This document shows positions 22,980 to 33,650 of a DNA stretch of 64,000 nt, piece by piece. Source of the stretch: Jiangella gansuensis DSM 44835 (GTDB lineage Bacteria; Actinomycetota; Actinomycetes; Jiangellales; Jiangellaceae); assembly GCF_000515395.1 (NCBI RefSeq), contig NZ_KI911782.1, forward strand, positions 2,478,606 through 2,542,605, in the 5' to 3' direction. Each line of letters begins with the position of its first letter. Within the stretch, counting starts at the first letter, position 1. Made by a program: the position numbers and the translations under genes. A model generated the notes under the pieces. The model had not been told where the DNA came from. It worked only from the letters and a program-made list of their open reading frames with translations, and ran no database searches.

Positions 22980-24689
22980 ATGACCAGACGTGTCAGGCTG
23001 CTGGCCGGCGCAGGTATCGCCGTGATGACGGCGGGCCTGGTCGGCGCCAGCCTCGTGCCGGCCGGCGCCGAGACAGCTCAAGCGGAGACCGCCGAGACCG
23101 CGACCGGCGTCGTCTTCGAGGACCTGGACCGCGACGGCAGCCGCGACGACGGAGAGCCGGGCGTCGAGGGCGTGCCGGTGTCGAACGGCCTCGACGTGGT
23201 GCTCACCGACGCGCAGGGCCGCTACAGCCTCGCCGTCGACGACCAGACGATCATCTTCGTCAGCAAACCGGCCGGCTGGATGGTGCCGGTGAACGACGTC
23301 CAGCTGCCGCAGTTCTACTACACGCACTACCCGAACGGCACACCGTACGAGCTGCGCTACGGCGGGCTGGAGCCGACCGGGCCGCTGCCGTCGTCGGTGG
23401 ACTTCCCGCTGCACCGGGACGACTCGGCCGACGAGACCTTCACCGCGCTGGCTTTCGCCGACCCGCAGACCCGGAATGTCGGTGAGATCGAGGACCTCGC
23501 CGTCGACGTGATCGCCGGGATCGTCGGGCACACCGACGCGACCTTCGGGCTCACCGTCGGCGACATCGTCAACGATCCGCTGGACCTGTTCGCGCCCCAC
23601 AACGAGGCGGTGGCCCGCATCGGCATCCCGTGGTGGAACACGCCGGGCAACCACGACCAGGACTACGACGCGCCCACCGACGAGAACGCCACCGACACCT
23701 ACAAGGCCACGTTCGGGCCGACGGACTACTCGTTCGACTACGGCCGGGTGCATTTCGTCCTCATGGACAACGTCGAGCACGCCGGGCCCGGCCACGGCTA
23801 CCGCGGGTACCTGAGCGCGGAACAGCTGCAGTGGCTCGAGAACGACCTGCGGCACGTGCCCGAGGACAAGCTCGTCGTGATCGGCACCCACATCCCGCTG
23901 GCCACCGACGCCACCGCCTCCACCGGGGTGAACACGGTGAACGTGGCCGAGCTGTTCGAGCTGCTGGAGACCCGGGAGCACATCTACACGATCGCGGGCC
24001 ACGACACGAGCAACAGCTGGCAGATGTACCTGGGGCCGGAGCGCGGCTGGTTCGGCCCGGGCGCGTTCCACCACCAGGTGCTCGCCGAGGTCCGCGGCGG
24101 CGGCTGGACCACCGGCCCCACCGACGAGCGTGGCGTACAGGCCGCCGACATGGCCGACGGCAACCCGAACGGCCACTACGAGATCGAGTTCGACGGCACG
24201 ACCTACACGCCGTCGTTCAAGCCGGCCAGCCTGCCCGAGGACTACCAGATCCGGCTCACCTTCGACGGCGGCTGGGGTGACGAGGTGCGCGTCCCCGGCG
24301 GACCGAGCGGATCGGCCGGATTCGCGCCCGGTGACGTGCGGTTCCACGCCCGCGACTGGATCGGCGGCAATGTCCCGCGCCCGGCAGTCACGGCGAACGT
24401 CTTCGACGGCGGCGAGCGGCACTCCGTTGAGATCAGTGTCGACGGCGGGCCGTTCGTGCCGATGACGCACCTGGAGCCGGCGAACGACCCGTACATCTCG
24501 GTGCTCAGGTCGACGCTCAGCGGGTCCGAGCGGCCGCCCGCGCCCGAGCCGTCGTCGCACCTGTGGTCGTCCCAGCTGCCGCGCGGCCTGCGGGTCGGCG
24601 AGCACACCGTCACCGTCCGCAGCACCGACCCGCACGACCAGGTCTCCGAGACGTCCTCGACGTTCGAGGTGATCCCCGGCCGCCCGTGA
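22980..24689 (+). CDS. Secreted calcineurin-like metallophosphoesterase (MetallophosN/C type)
   Basis: 569 residues; ATG 22980 has GGAGG at good spacing. Signal peptide with RR at residues 3-4 and core LLAGAGIAVMTAGLVGASLV, cleaved near AGA-ETAQ. An SdrD-B/CarboxypepD-like beta domain follows (VVFEDLDRDGSRDDGEPGVE). The phosphoesterase core has LAFADPQTRNVGEIEDL, LTVGDIVNDPL (GDxxxD), WWNTPGNHDQDYD (GNHD), VVIGTHIPL, and AGHDTSNSW where many relatives have GHxH. A C-terminal beta domain (DWIGGNVPRPAVTANVF) matches the MetallophosC type. Expected to hydrolyse phosphomono- or diesters outside the cell with two metal ions. The altered last metal motif leaves activity uncertain. The gene stands alone, convergent with Fic. 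Confidence 0.9.
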   Translation: MTRRVRLLAGAGIAVMTAGLVGASLVPAGAETAQAETAETATGVVFEDLDRDGSRDDGEPGVEGVPVSNGLDVVLTDAQGRYSLAVDDQTIIFVSKPAGWMVPVNDVQLPQFYYTHYPNGTPYELRYGGLEPTGPLPSSVDFPLHRDDSADETFTALAFADPQTRNVGEIEDLAVDVIAGIVGHTDATFGLTVGDIVNDPLDLFAPHNEAVARIGIPWWNTPGNHDQDYDAPTDENATDTYKATFGPTDYSFDYGRVHFVLMDNVEHAGPGHGYRGYLSAEQLQWLENDLRHVPEDKLVVIGTHIPLATDATASTGVNTVNVAELFELLETREHIYTIAGHDTSNSWQMYLGPERGWFGPGAFHHQVLAEVRGGGWTTGPTDERGVQAADMADGNPNGHYEIEFDGTTYTPSFKPASLPEDYQIRLTFDGGWGDEVRVPGGPSGSAGFAPGDVRFHARDWIGGNVPRPAVTANVFDGGERHSVEISVDGGPFVPMTHLEPANDPYISVLRSTLSGSERPPAPEPSSHLWSSQLPRGLRVGEHTVTVRSTDPHDQVSETSSTFEVIPGRP

Positions 24690-24729
24690 CAGGGTCCCGC
24701 GTCGCGGAAGCGAGCGGCAGCGGCCGGCG

Positions 24730-25938
24730 TCAGTCCGTTGGTACGGGACGGGCGCGCCGGCCGGCCCTGGCAGCGAAGTCGTCGAGGGCGGTGAGCACCT
24801 CGGTGGCCTGCCAGAAGCGCCCCCGCCTGCGGCCGGAGAACTCGGTGATGATGCCCGCCTCCTCGAGCTGCCGTATGGCCCGGTGGGCGTTGGCCGACGT
24901 CGTCCCCAGCTCGGCCTGGGCCGTGGGGGCGTCGATGACCGGTTGGCGAAGCAGCAGGTCGACCAGCCGCCAGACGGCGGAATCGCGCCGCGCGGTGATG
25001 AGATCGTCCCAGCGGGATCGGACGGTCTCGAGTTCGGCCACCAGCTGCCGGCCGTTCGCGACGGCGACGAGCGCAGCCTCCGACATCGCGACCACGATCG
25101 GTGCCGGGTCGCCCTGACGGTAGCTGGTCAGCGCCGCGAAGTAGCCGTCGGTGTCGGTGAGCAGGCCGGCGGACACCGGCACGGTGACGTGCCGGCTGAG
25201 GCCCTTGGCCCGCAGCATCGCGTGGATCAGCGCGCGGCCGGTGCGGCCGTTGCCGTCGGTGAACGGGTGGATGGTCTCGAACTGGGCGTGCGCAAGCGCC
25301 GCGTGGGTGAGCGCGGGGATGTCGTCGCGCCGGGCGAACGCGATGAGGTCGTCCATCGCGGCGCGGACGTGCGCGTGGTGCGGTGGAACGAAGGCTGCCT
25401 CGTGCGGGCCCACACTGGTGCCGCCGATCCACACTTGTTCGTCGCGCCATCGCCCGGGCGCGTGCTCCGGTTGATGCGCCATCAGGGCGGCGTGCATCGC
25501 GAGGATGGCATCCGCGTCGAGCCGGTCCGCCAACTGCACCGCGGCCTCCATGGCGCGGACGTTGGCGACGATCTGAGCCGCGTTGGTCCGGGCGCCGTCG
25601 TCGAGTTCGGCCAACGCGATGGCGCGCGCACCGGACGTGAGGTTCTCGATCTGCGAGGACGAAGCGGACTCCGAACGCAGCAGCAGGGCACCGAACGGGG
25701 CGACCTTGGTGCCCACCTCGCCGTCGTGCCGGGCGATCTCGACAGACGCCTCGTCGGCGAGCGCCAGGACGGTGGAGGGAAGTATGACCTGTGTCTTCTC
25801 GACAGGTGGGACGACGGCCGAGCGGTACGGTCCGGCATGGCGCCCGCGGAGGCGGCGCGAGACGAGGTCGGGCGGCAGCGAGGAACGCCAGTGATGCTCC
25901 TCCCAGCCGAGCGCAGGCCACGGCGTATCCGATGCCAT
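24730..25938 (-). CDS. Fic-family AMPylase with N-terminal Fic_N and C-terminal winged helix
   Basis: 402 residues. A Fic_N domain (about 30-100) carries an inhibitory helix SSSQIENLTSG that fits the class II motif [S/T]xxxE[G/N]. The Fic core has the complete active-site motif HPFTDGNGRTGRAL at about 205-220 and upstream helix HAALAHAQFETI. The C-terminal 70 residues form a winged helix (PTAQAELGTTSANAHRAIRQ; LEEAGIITEFSGRRRGRFWQ). Such enzymes transfer AMP to protein hydroxyls and are self-restrained by the inhibitory Glu; the HTH suggests DNA binding. The promoter region holds a perfect 12-bp palindrome with a third half-site over the start codon, so autoregulation is likely. Target protein unknown. 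Confidence 0.93.
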   Translation of the reverse strand: MASDTPWPALGWEEHHWRSSLPPDLVSRRLRGRHAGPYRSAVVPPVEKTQVILPSTVLALADEASVEIARHDGEVGTKVAPFGALLLRSESASSSQIENLTSGARAIALAELDDGARTNAAQIVANVRAMEAAVQLADRLDADAILAMHAALMAHQPEHAPGRWRDEQVWIGGTSVGPHEAAFVPPHHAHVRAAMDDLIAFARRDDIPALTHAALAHAQFETIHPFTDGNGRTGRALIHAMLRAKGLSRHVTVPVSAGLLTDTDGYFAALTSYRQGDPAPIVVAMSEAALVAVANGRQLVAELETVRSRWDDLITARRDSAVWRLVDLLLRQPVIDAPTAQAELGTTSANAHRAIRQLEEAGIITEFSGRRRGRFWQATEVLTALDDFAARAGRRARPVPTD

Positions 25939-25948
25939 GAGACGAGCT

Positions 25949-25978
25949 TAGCATCGGATACCTGACTATCCGATGCTA
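25949..25978 (-). promoter_or_regulatory. Perfect 12-bp palindromic operator upstream of the Fic gene
   Basis: TAGCATCGGATA (25949-25960), spacer CCTGAC, TATCCGATGCTA (25967-25978). A third half-site, GTATCCGATGCC at 25924-25935, covers the first codons of the Fic gene, whose start reads ATGGCATCGGATAC. Three matching half-sites in 55 bases around the start point to a specific repressor, plausibly the winged helix of Fic itself. Confidence 0.65.
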
Positions 25979-25997
25979 GACACCAGCCCGGCGACCC

Positions 25998-27389
25998 TCA
26001 CGACGCCTGGGAGACCGAGGACATGTTGAAGTCGGGCACGCGCAGCGCCGGCATGGCCGTGCGCGGGAAGTAGTCGCCCCATTCGCGGCTGAACGTGGGC
26101 ACCGTCGCGCCGGCGTGGGAGAACCGGTCCAGCAGCGCGACCGGGCTCTCGTTGAACCGGAAGTTGTTCACCGCGCCGGTGACCTCGCCGTTCTCGACCA
26201 GGTAGACGCCGTCCCGGGTCAAGCCGGTGAGCAGCAGTGTCTGCGGGTCGACCGCGCGGATGTACCAGAGGCAGGTGAGCATGAGCCCGCGCTCGACGCT
26301 GGCCGCGAGGTCCTCGACGCTTCCGATGGCGCCGTCGACGGTGAGGCCGAGGTTGTCGACGGCGGGGGTGGCCTCGAGACCGGTCAGCCCCGCCGAATGG
26401 CGAGTCTGCAGCAGCGCCTTCAGCGTCCCGTCCTCGATCCACGACGTCCGCCCGACCGGCAGGCCGTTGTCGAAGACACTGGATTCCGACGACGACGCGT
26501 GGGCGATGACGGCCGGCGCGCACTCCAGGCCGGGCGCCGCCGGGTCGGACCACAGGGTCACCGGCTGCCGCGACAGCCGCTCGCCGACTCGGGTGCGGCC
26601 CCCGGGCGCGGAGTACACCGACTGGCCGTCGGCGGCGTCGCGGCCGCTCATGGTCCAGTAGGCGTAGATCATCAGGTCGGCGACGGCGGCGGGCGGCAGC
26701 ACGGTGTCGTGCCGGCCGGCCGGAAGCTCGACGGAGCGCTGCGCCCAGCCCAGCCGCTTGGTCAGCTCCGCGTCGAGGGTGACGACGTCGATGGAGGCGA
26801 GGTCGCGCGACGACTGTCCGACCCATGCCGAGCGGGACAGATCGGCGGACTTGCCGGTGATGCCGATGTGCCCGGTGGGTTGCTCGTGCCGGAGCCGCAG
26901 CCCCGTGGACACGCCCAGATACGTGGTGCGGACGCCGTGCTCGAGGTAGCCGTAGAGCAGCCGCTGCTCGTCGTCGGCGCGGCTGAACGCGTCGCCGAGT
27001 GCCGGCGCGATGTGCCCGAACGCCGCCGCGGATGTCTCGCCGGCCGGGTCGCCCCAGTCGGCCGCCGCGTCGCCGTCGACCAGCGGCTGGGCATCCTCCG
27101 CCGGGCCGTTGTCGCGCGCGGCCTGTTCGGCGGCACGGACGAGCGGCTCCAGTGCTTCCGGTGTGACGGCGCTGCGGGCGATCACCCCGGACGCGACGCC
27201 CTGGGTGCCGTCGACGGTGGCGACGACGGTGACCTCGCGCGAGCGCATGACGCCGTTTGTGGTCAGCGCGTTGGTGGCCCAGCGCAGGTTCGCGGTGGAG
27301 CTCTCGTCGACGAGCACGACGGTGCCGCTGGCCTTGGACAGCTCCAGGCAGCGTTCGACGATCTCCTGGGGCGTCATGGTGCCACTCAC
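25998..27389 (-). CDS. tldE: TldE/PmbA-family protein (TldD partner)
   Basis: 463 residues. The protein aligns by motif with the PmbA/TldE half of the U62 peptidase complex: TANLRWATNALTTNGVMRSR near the N terminus, GLRLRHEQPTGHIGITGKSA, DLMIYAYWTMSGRDAADGQS, and the C-terminal TRDGVYLVENGEVTGAVNNF and RFNESPVALLDRF. It lacks the HExxxH zinc motif, as expected for TldE. With TldD it forms a heterodimer that degrades unfolded peptides and in some bacteria matures ribosomal peptides. It overlaps tldD by four bases (27386-27389), so the pair is co-translated. No precursor peptide gene was noticed nearby. Confidence 0.93.
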   Translation of the reverse strand: MSGTMTPQEIVERCLELSKASGTVVLVDESSTANLRWATNALTTNGVMRSREVTVVATVDGTQGVASGVIARSAVTPEALEPLVRAAEQAARDNGPAEDAQPLVDGDAAADWGDPAGETSAAAFGHIAPALGDAFSRADDEQRLLYGYLEHGVRTTYLGVSTGLRLRHEQPTGHIGITGKSADLSRSAWVGQSSRDLASIDVVTLDAELTKRLGWAQRSVELPAGRHDTVLPPAAVADLMIYAYWTMSGRDAADGQSVYSAPGGRTRVGERLSRQPVTLWSDPAAPGLECAPAVIAHASSSESSVFDNGLPVGRTSWIEDGTLKALLQTRHSAGLTGLEATPAVDNLGLTVDGAIGSVEDLAASVERGLMLTCLWYIRAVDPQTLLLTGLTRDGVYLVENGEVTGAVNNFRFNESPVALLDRFSHAGATVPTFSREWGDYFPRTAMPALRVPDFNMSSVSQAS

Positions 27390-28912
27390 TGGCCACCCTC
27401 CTCGGCGGTGTTGAGCACGCGGACGTCCCTGAAGAGGGCTGACGGCGCGCCATGAGAGACCGGCGCGATCTGGCCGGGCTGCGCCTTGCCGCAGTTGAAG
27501 GCGCCGCCCAGCACGTAGGTTTGCGGGCCGCCGACCGCGGCCATGGAGCCCCAGAAGTCCGTGGTGGTGGCCTGGTAGGCGACGTCACGCAGCTGGCCGT
27601 CGAGTTCGCCGCCGCGGATGCGGTAGAACCGCTGGCCGGTGAACTGGAAGTTGTAGCGCTGCATGTCGATGGACCAGGACTTGTCGCCCACGATGTAGAT
27701 GCCGTCGTCGACCTGGGAGATGAGCTCCTCGGTGGACGGGCCGCCGTCGGCCGGCTGCAACGACACGTTCGCCATCCGTTGCACCGGCACGTGGCCGGGG
27801 GAGTCGGCGAACGCGCAGCCGTTGGAGCGGCTGGTCCCCAGCGCGCTCGCGTTGGCAGCGGCCATCGCCCGGTCGAGCTGGTAGCCGACCAGGGTGCCGC
27901 CGTTGACGATGTCCCACCGCTGCGTCTGCACGCCTTCGTCGTCGTACCCGATGGTGGACAGGCCGTGCGGGACGGTGCGATCGCCGGTGACGTGCATGAC
28001 GGGGGAGCCGTAGCGCAGCGTCCACAGCTGGTCGAGGGTGGCGAAGGAGGTGCCGGCGTAGTTGGCCTCGTAGCCCAGCGCCCGGTCGAGCTCGGTGGCG
28101 TGTCCGATGGACTCGTGGATGGTGAGCCACAGGTTCGTCGGGTCGATGACGAGGTCGTACCGGCCCGCGGTGACGCTCGGCGCGGCGAACTTCTCCGCCA
28201 GCAGCGGGCCGAGTTCGTCCAGGGCCGCGCCCCAGTCGACGACGCCGTCGGCGCCGGTGGCGTACTCCCAGCCGCGCCCGGCCGGTGCCGCGATGGTGCG
28301 CATGGTCTCGAACCGGCCGCTCGCCGGGTCGACCTTGACCGCCTCGAACACCGGGTGCAGGCGGACCCGCTGCTGTGTGATCACGGTGCCGTGCGTGTCG
28401 GCGTAGAACTTGTTCTCCTGCACCTGCTGCAGCTGCGCGGTGACGTGGTCGACGTCGGGCTGAGCGAGCACCCGGACGGAGTTGCCGACCATCCGGTCGA
28501 TCTTCTCGGTGTCCGGGACGTCGAACGGGTTGACCTCGTACGCCGACACCCAGGTGACGTCCGGGTGCACGGGCTCGTCGGCCAGCTCGACCTTCGCCGG
28601 GCTGAGCCGCCGGGAGACCTTCGCCAGGTCGACGGCCTGCTCAGCGACCTTGACGGCGTCGTCAGTGGTGAGGTCGACGGCGGCGGCGAAGCCCCAGGTG
28701 CCCTCGTGCAGCACCCGGACGGCGAAGCCGACGTCCTCGCCGTCGCGGCTGCCCTCGAGCTTGCCGTCGCGGAAGGAGAGGTCTTGGGAGCGGATGCGCT
28801 CCAGCCGGAAATCCGCGTGCTCGACGCCCAGGTCACGGGCTCGTTGCAGCGCGGCGTCGGCCAAGGATCGCATCGGCAGGGCCAGAAAGGCGGGATCGAT
28901 CTCGTGCGGCAC
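27386..28912 (-). CDS. tldD: TldD-family metalloprotease
   Basis: About 508 residues from GTG 28912 (VPHEIDPAFLALPMRSLADA); an upstream TTG at 28939 is in frame but less likely. N-terminal domain: GVEHADFRLERIRSQDLSFR. The zinc site HExxxH is visible as LTIHESIGHATELDRALGYE, and the C-terminal part has GCAFADSPGHVPVQRMANVS and QATTTDFWGSMAAVGGPQTY, with a Cys ligand candidate in GGAFNCGKAQPGQ. TldD is the catalytic half of the TldD/TldE peptidase, which threads flexible peptides into a closed chamber. Gene order tldD-tldE on the minus strand with a four-base overlap is the usual operon. Substrates unknown. Confidence 0.94.
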   Translation of the reverse strand: MPHEIDPAFLALPMRSLADAALQRARDLGVEHADFRLERIRSQDLSFRDGKLEGSRDGEDVGFAVRVLHEGTWGFAAAVDLTTDDAVKVAEQAVDLAKVSRRLSPAKVELADEPVHPDVTWVSAYEVNPFDVPDTEKIDRMVGNSVRVLAQPDVDHVTAQLQQVQENKFYADTHGTVITQQRVRLHPVFEAVKVDPASGRFETMRTIAAPAGRGWEYATGADGVVDWGAALDELGPLLAEKFAAPSVTAGRYDLVIDPTNLWLTIHESIGHATELDRALGYEANYAGTSFATLDQLWTLRYGSPVMHVTGDRTVPHGLSTIGYDDEGVQTQRWDIVNGGTLVGYQLDRAMAAANASALGTSRSNGCAFADSPGHVPVQRMANVSLQPADGGPSTEELISQVDDGIYIVGDKSWSIDMQRYNFQFTGQRFYRIRGGELDGQLRDVAYQATTTDFWGSMAAVGGPQTYVLGGAFNCGKAQPGQIAPVSHGAPSALFRDVRVLNTAEEGGQ

Positions 28913-28987
28913 GAAGCCGAGCCTAGACCAGCGGTCCAACGCCAGTCACCGGCATTCCCGGTGCCGTCACGGCAAGCGCCAACGTCC

Positions 28988-29401
28988 TCAGCCCTCGAAC
29001 GGGTCGACGAGGCGCACCCCGGTTCGTGCTACATCCCGCGCGTTCCGCGTCACGAGCGTCAGATCGTGGCGGATGGCCGTAGCCGCGATGAGCCCGTCGA
29101 CGGCGGGGACCGGCTGGTCTCGCGGCAGGCGGCCCCACACCTCGGCCACCTCGGCGTCCACCGGGAGGATGCGGTCGGCGAACTGGCGGACGATCCCGGC
29201 CAGCCAACCGGCGAGAGCCTCGGCTTGGGCATGGTCGCCCCTGACTCGGATGCGCTCGACGCCGCGGTGCAGCTCGCCAACCGTGAGTGCGCTGAGGTAG
29301 AGCCGACTGGCCGGTGCGTCGGCCCACCAGGCGGCGACCCCGGCGTCCGGCCGGCGCTTGCGCAGTTCGGAGACAAGGTTGGTATCGAGCAGGAAGGTCA
29401 C
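28988..29401 (-). CDS. VapC-type PIN-domain toxin (module 1, FitB-like)
   Basis: 137 residues. PIN acidic residues are in place: Asp in FLLDTNLVSELRK, Glu in LTVGELHRGVERI, Asp in PAVDGLIAATAIRHDL, and the last in LVTRNARDVARTGVRLVDPF. These coordinate Mg/Mn for RNase activity, often against tRNA or rRNA. Its start overlaps the antitoxin stop by four bases. The FLLDTNLVSELR signature places it in the FitB subgroup. Activity and RNA target are not predictable from sequence. Confidence 0.93.
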   Translation of the reverse strand: MTFLLDTNLVSELRKRRPDAGVAAWWADAPASRLYLSALTVGELHRGVERIRVRGDHAQAEALAGWLAGIVRQFADRILPVDAEVAEVWGRLPRDQPVPAVDGLIAATAIRHDLTLVTRNARDVARTGVRLVDPFEG

Positions 29402-29688
29402 GCGCGGCCGGCCAGGTCGACGTCGCGGGGCAGGTCGAGCGCGCGCTCGGCCACGATCTCGTCGAGGACGGCGGAGACATCGTTCGACGGTGCTGCGGAG
29501 CTGGTCAGGGCATGCTTGAAGTCCGCCCGGACGTCGACGCCGATGAGTTCGCGATATCGCACGATGTCGATCACGACAGCCACCTCCTCACCATGCCGCG
29601 TCACGAACTGCGGGCCCTCGTCCGCGACCTTGCGCAGTAGTTCGCTCAGCCGCTGCTTGGCTTCCTGCACCTGCCAATGCGCTTCCAT
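29398..29688 (-). CDS. Phd/YefM-type antitoxin (module 1)
   Basis: 96 residues. The Phd/YefM fold is visible in [40 protein letters not shown]; the C-terminal 45 residues ([20 protein letters not shown]) are the expected toxin-wrapping tail. It is the first gene of the operon and is translationally coupled to the PIN toxin. Phd-type proteins repress their own promoter together with the toxin, and direct repeats lie immediately before its ATG. Partner family mixing (Phd with PIN) is common. Confidence 0.9.
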   Translation of the reverse strand: MEAHWQVQEAKQRLSELLRKVADEGPQFVTRHGEEVAVVIDIVRYRELIGVDVRADFKHALTSSAAPSNDVSAVLDEIVAERALDLPRDVDLAGRA

Positions 29689-29715
29689 CTAGACAGACTA
29701 GACAGAACAGTTCTG
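29689..29715 (-). promoter_or_regulatory. Tandem 9-bp direct repeats and short palindrome abutting antitoxin start
   Basis: CTAGACAGA occurs twice head to tail (29689-29697, 29698-29706), touching the antitoxin ATG at 29688. The palindrome CAGAACAGTTCTG (29703-29715) overlaps the second repeat. The absence of room for a Shine-Dalgarno site suggests a leaderless mRNA and an operator/promoter for toxin-antitoxin autoregulation. Confidence 0.5.
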
Positions 29716-29780
29716 GAGGGCAAACGCTCGATCATGGGCGGCGGTCGGACGCGCCCGGCGGGCGTGGGAGAATTCCAGTC

Positions 29781-30976
29781 ATGCTCAGATGGCTGACAGC
29801 GGGGGAGTCGCACGGCCCCGCCCTGGTCGCGGTCCTCGAAGGGTTGCCGGCCGGTGTCGAGGTGACCACGGCCGACATCGATGCCGCGCTGGCGCGCCGC
29901 CGGCTCGGCTACGGCCGGGGCGCGCGCATGAAGTTCGAGGCCGACGCGGTCACCGTCCTGGGCGGGCTGCGGCACGGCCGCACGCTGGGCAGCCCCGTCG
30001 CCATCCAGGTGGGCAACACGGAGTGGCCGAAGTGGCAGCAGGTGATGTCGGCGGACCCGGTCGACCCGGACGAGCTGGCCGGTCTGGCCCGCAACGCCCC
30101 GCTCACCCGGCCCCGTCCCGGTCACGCCGACCTCGCCGGCATGCAGAAGTACGGCTTCGAGGAGTCCCGTCCGGTGCTCGAGCGGGCCAGCGCGCGCGAG
30201 ACGGCAGCCCGGGTGGCGCTCGGCGCGGTGGCGTCGGCGTTCCTCGCGCAGGCCTACGGAATCCGGCTGGTCAGCCACACCGTCGAGCTGGGGACGGTCG
30301 CCGTCCCGGCCGGTTCGCCGCTGCCCACGGCCGACGACGTCGACGCGCTCGACGCCGACCCGTTGCGCTGCTTCGACGCCGACACCAGCAAGCTCATGGT
30401 CGCTGAGGTCGACGCCGCGCGCCTCGAGGGCGACACCCTGGGCGGCGTCGTCGAGGTCGTCGTCACCGGCATGCCGCCGGGTGTCGGCAGTTACGTGCAC
30501 GGCGACCGCAAGCTCGACGCCCGGCTGGCCGGCGCGCTCATGGGCATCCAGGCCATCAAGGGTGTCGAGGTCGGTGACGGCTTCGAGCTCGCCCGCACCC
30601 GTGGTTCGAAGGCCCAGGACGAGATCGTGCCCGTCGACGGCGGCGGGGTGCGGCGCACCTCGGGTCGCTCGGGCGGCGTCGAGGGCGGCATGTCCACCGG
30701 CGAGACACTGCGGGTCCGCGCCGCCATGAAGCCCATCTCCACCGTCCCGCGCTCGCTTCGCACCATCGACACCGCCACCGGCGACGTCGCCAAGGCCCAC
30801 CACCAGCGCTCCGACGTGTGTGCGGTGCCGGCCGCCGGGGTGGTCACCGAGGCCATGGTCGCGCTGGTGGTCGCAGAGCTGGCGCTGGAGAAGTTCGGCG
30901 GCGACTCCGTGCCCGAGACCGCCCGCAACCTCAAGGCGTACCTCGAGGCCATCCCGCCCGCGCTGGCGGTGCGCTG

Positions 30977-30977
<1 letters not shown>
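29781..30977 (+). CDS. aroC: Chorismate synthase
   Basis: 398 residues, ATG 29781 ([20 protein letters not shown]). Converts 5-enolpyruvylshikimate-3-phosphate to chorismate with reduced FMN, the last common step of aromatic biosynthesis. Family signatures: GESHG at the N terminus (catalytic His), [35 protein letters not shown], and the C-terminal [20 protein letters not shown] plus the [15 protein letters not shown] segment. It starts a tight shikimate run: its stop shares a base with the aroK start (TGATG), and aroK overlaps aroB by 11 bases. Length and motifs are fully typical. Confidence 0.98.
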
Positions 30978-32573
<1,596 letters not shown>

Positions 32574-32593
32574 ACCGACACTGGCGACGAAGG

Positions 32594-33097
32594 CTAGAAC
32601 CGCCACCGGGTGGGGTTGTAGTCGCCCGTCTGCGACCCGTACCCGAACGCGACCGCCGGCGCGACGGCGTGCACGTCGTACGGACCCGGCCCGGCTGTCG
32701 GCGCCCCTTCGGCGTGGAAGGCGCCGTCGCGCACCTCGACCGGCCAGTCGTACACGTCCAGGTATCGCTCGGCGACCCGGCGCAGGGTTGCGTCGTCGCG
32801 CACGATGCCGGCCCGGCCCTCGACGGACAGGTCGATGCCGCCTGCGTTCACGGCCACCACGCAACGCGGATCGGCGGCCAGGTTTCGTCCGGCCCGGCTG
32901 CCGGCCCACATGCAGAAGTGGAAGGTGCCGTCCAGCACGATGCCCAGCAGCGGCACCACGTGCGGCCGGCCGTCCGGGCAGACGGTCGAGAGCCAGTAGG
33001 TGTCGGCGGTGTCCAGTGCCTCGAGCGCCTGCGGCCACGGCGTGGTCGGGGAGTCGTCGCCGAGCATGGAGCTGGTGTGCGGTTCGGCGGTGTTCAT
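32594..33097 (-). CDS. Pyridoxamine 5'-phosphate oxidase-family (split-barrel) protein
   Basis: 167 residues, ATG 33097. Split beta-barrel features: TADTYWLSTVCPDGRPHVVP, GTFHFCMWAGSRAGRNLAAD, RCVVAVNAGGIDLSVEGRAG, and a C-terminal segment DVHAVAPAVAFGYGSQTGDY ending PTRWRF. The STV..DGRPHV pattern is typical of F420- or FMN-binding oxidoreductases of actinobacteria. It interrupts the aro run on the opposite strand, convergent with aroB (20 bases between stops) and divergent from aroQ. Cofactor and substrate unknown. Confidence 0.88.
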   Translation of the reverse strand: MNTAEPHTSSMLGDDSPTTPWPQALEALDTADTYWLSTVCPDGRPHVVPLLGIVLDGTFHFCMWAGSRAGRNLAADPRCVVAVNAGGIDLSVEGRAGIVRDDATLRRVAERYLDVYDWPVEVRDGAFHAEGAPTAGPGPYDVHAVAPAVAFGYGSQTGDYNPTRWRF

Positions 33098-33209
33098 CTC
33101 TTCATCTTGGCACGCGAGTCGCCGCCCGGCTGACTGAAATGTCCAGACCCGGCGGTGCTATCGCGTCCCGCTGCAGATCCCGTGTCGACGCGCTCGATAG
33201 GGTCGGGGC

Positions 33210-33650
33210 GTGACGACGCGGGTGCTGGTGCTGAACGGGCCGAACCTCGGCCGGCTGGGGTCCAGAGAACCGGACGTGTACGGCGACACGTCGTACGCCG
33301 GGCTGGTCGAGCGGTGCGGGAAGGCCGGCGCCGCGCTCGGCCTGGACGTCGAGGTCCGGCAGACCGACGACGAGGCCGAGCTGGTCGGCTGGCTGCACTC
33401 GGCCGCCGACGACGCCACGCCGGTGGTGCTCAACCCGGCAGCGTTCACCCACTACTCCTACGCTCTGCGCGACGCGTGTGCCCAGCTGCGGGCGCCCCTG
33501 ATCGAGGTGCACATCTCCAACCCCGCCGCCCGCGAGGAGTTCCGGCACACCAGCGTGGTCGCCGGCGTCGCCACCGGGACGATCGCGGGCTTCGGGTTGG
33601 CGTCCTACGATCTCGCGCTCCGCGCCGTCGCCGGACTCGTCTCCCCATGA
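33210..33650 (+). CDS. aroQ: 3-dehydroquinate dehydratase, type II
   Basis: 146 residues, GTG 33210. Removes water from 3-dehydroquinate as a dodecamer. Motifs: [20 protein letters not shown] with the catalytic Tyr in [60 protein letters not shown] (catalytic His) and [20 protein letters not shown]. The stop codon lies inside a large nested hairpin at 33644-33701. Confidence 0.97.
   Translation: MTTRVLVLNGPNLGRLGSREPDVYGDTSYAGLVERCGKAGAALGLDVEVRQTDDEAELVGWLHSAADDATPVVLNPAAFTHYSYALRDACAQLRAPLIEVHISNPAAREEFRHTSVVAGVATGTIAGFGLASYDLALRAVAGLVSP

Noticed and set aside
25998-28912. TldD/TldE as part of a modified-peptide biosynthesis cluster
   Set aside because: No precursor peptide, cyclodehydratase or dedicated exporter was seen beside them; the pair is common as a housekeeping peptidase.
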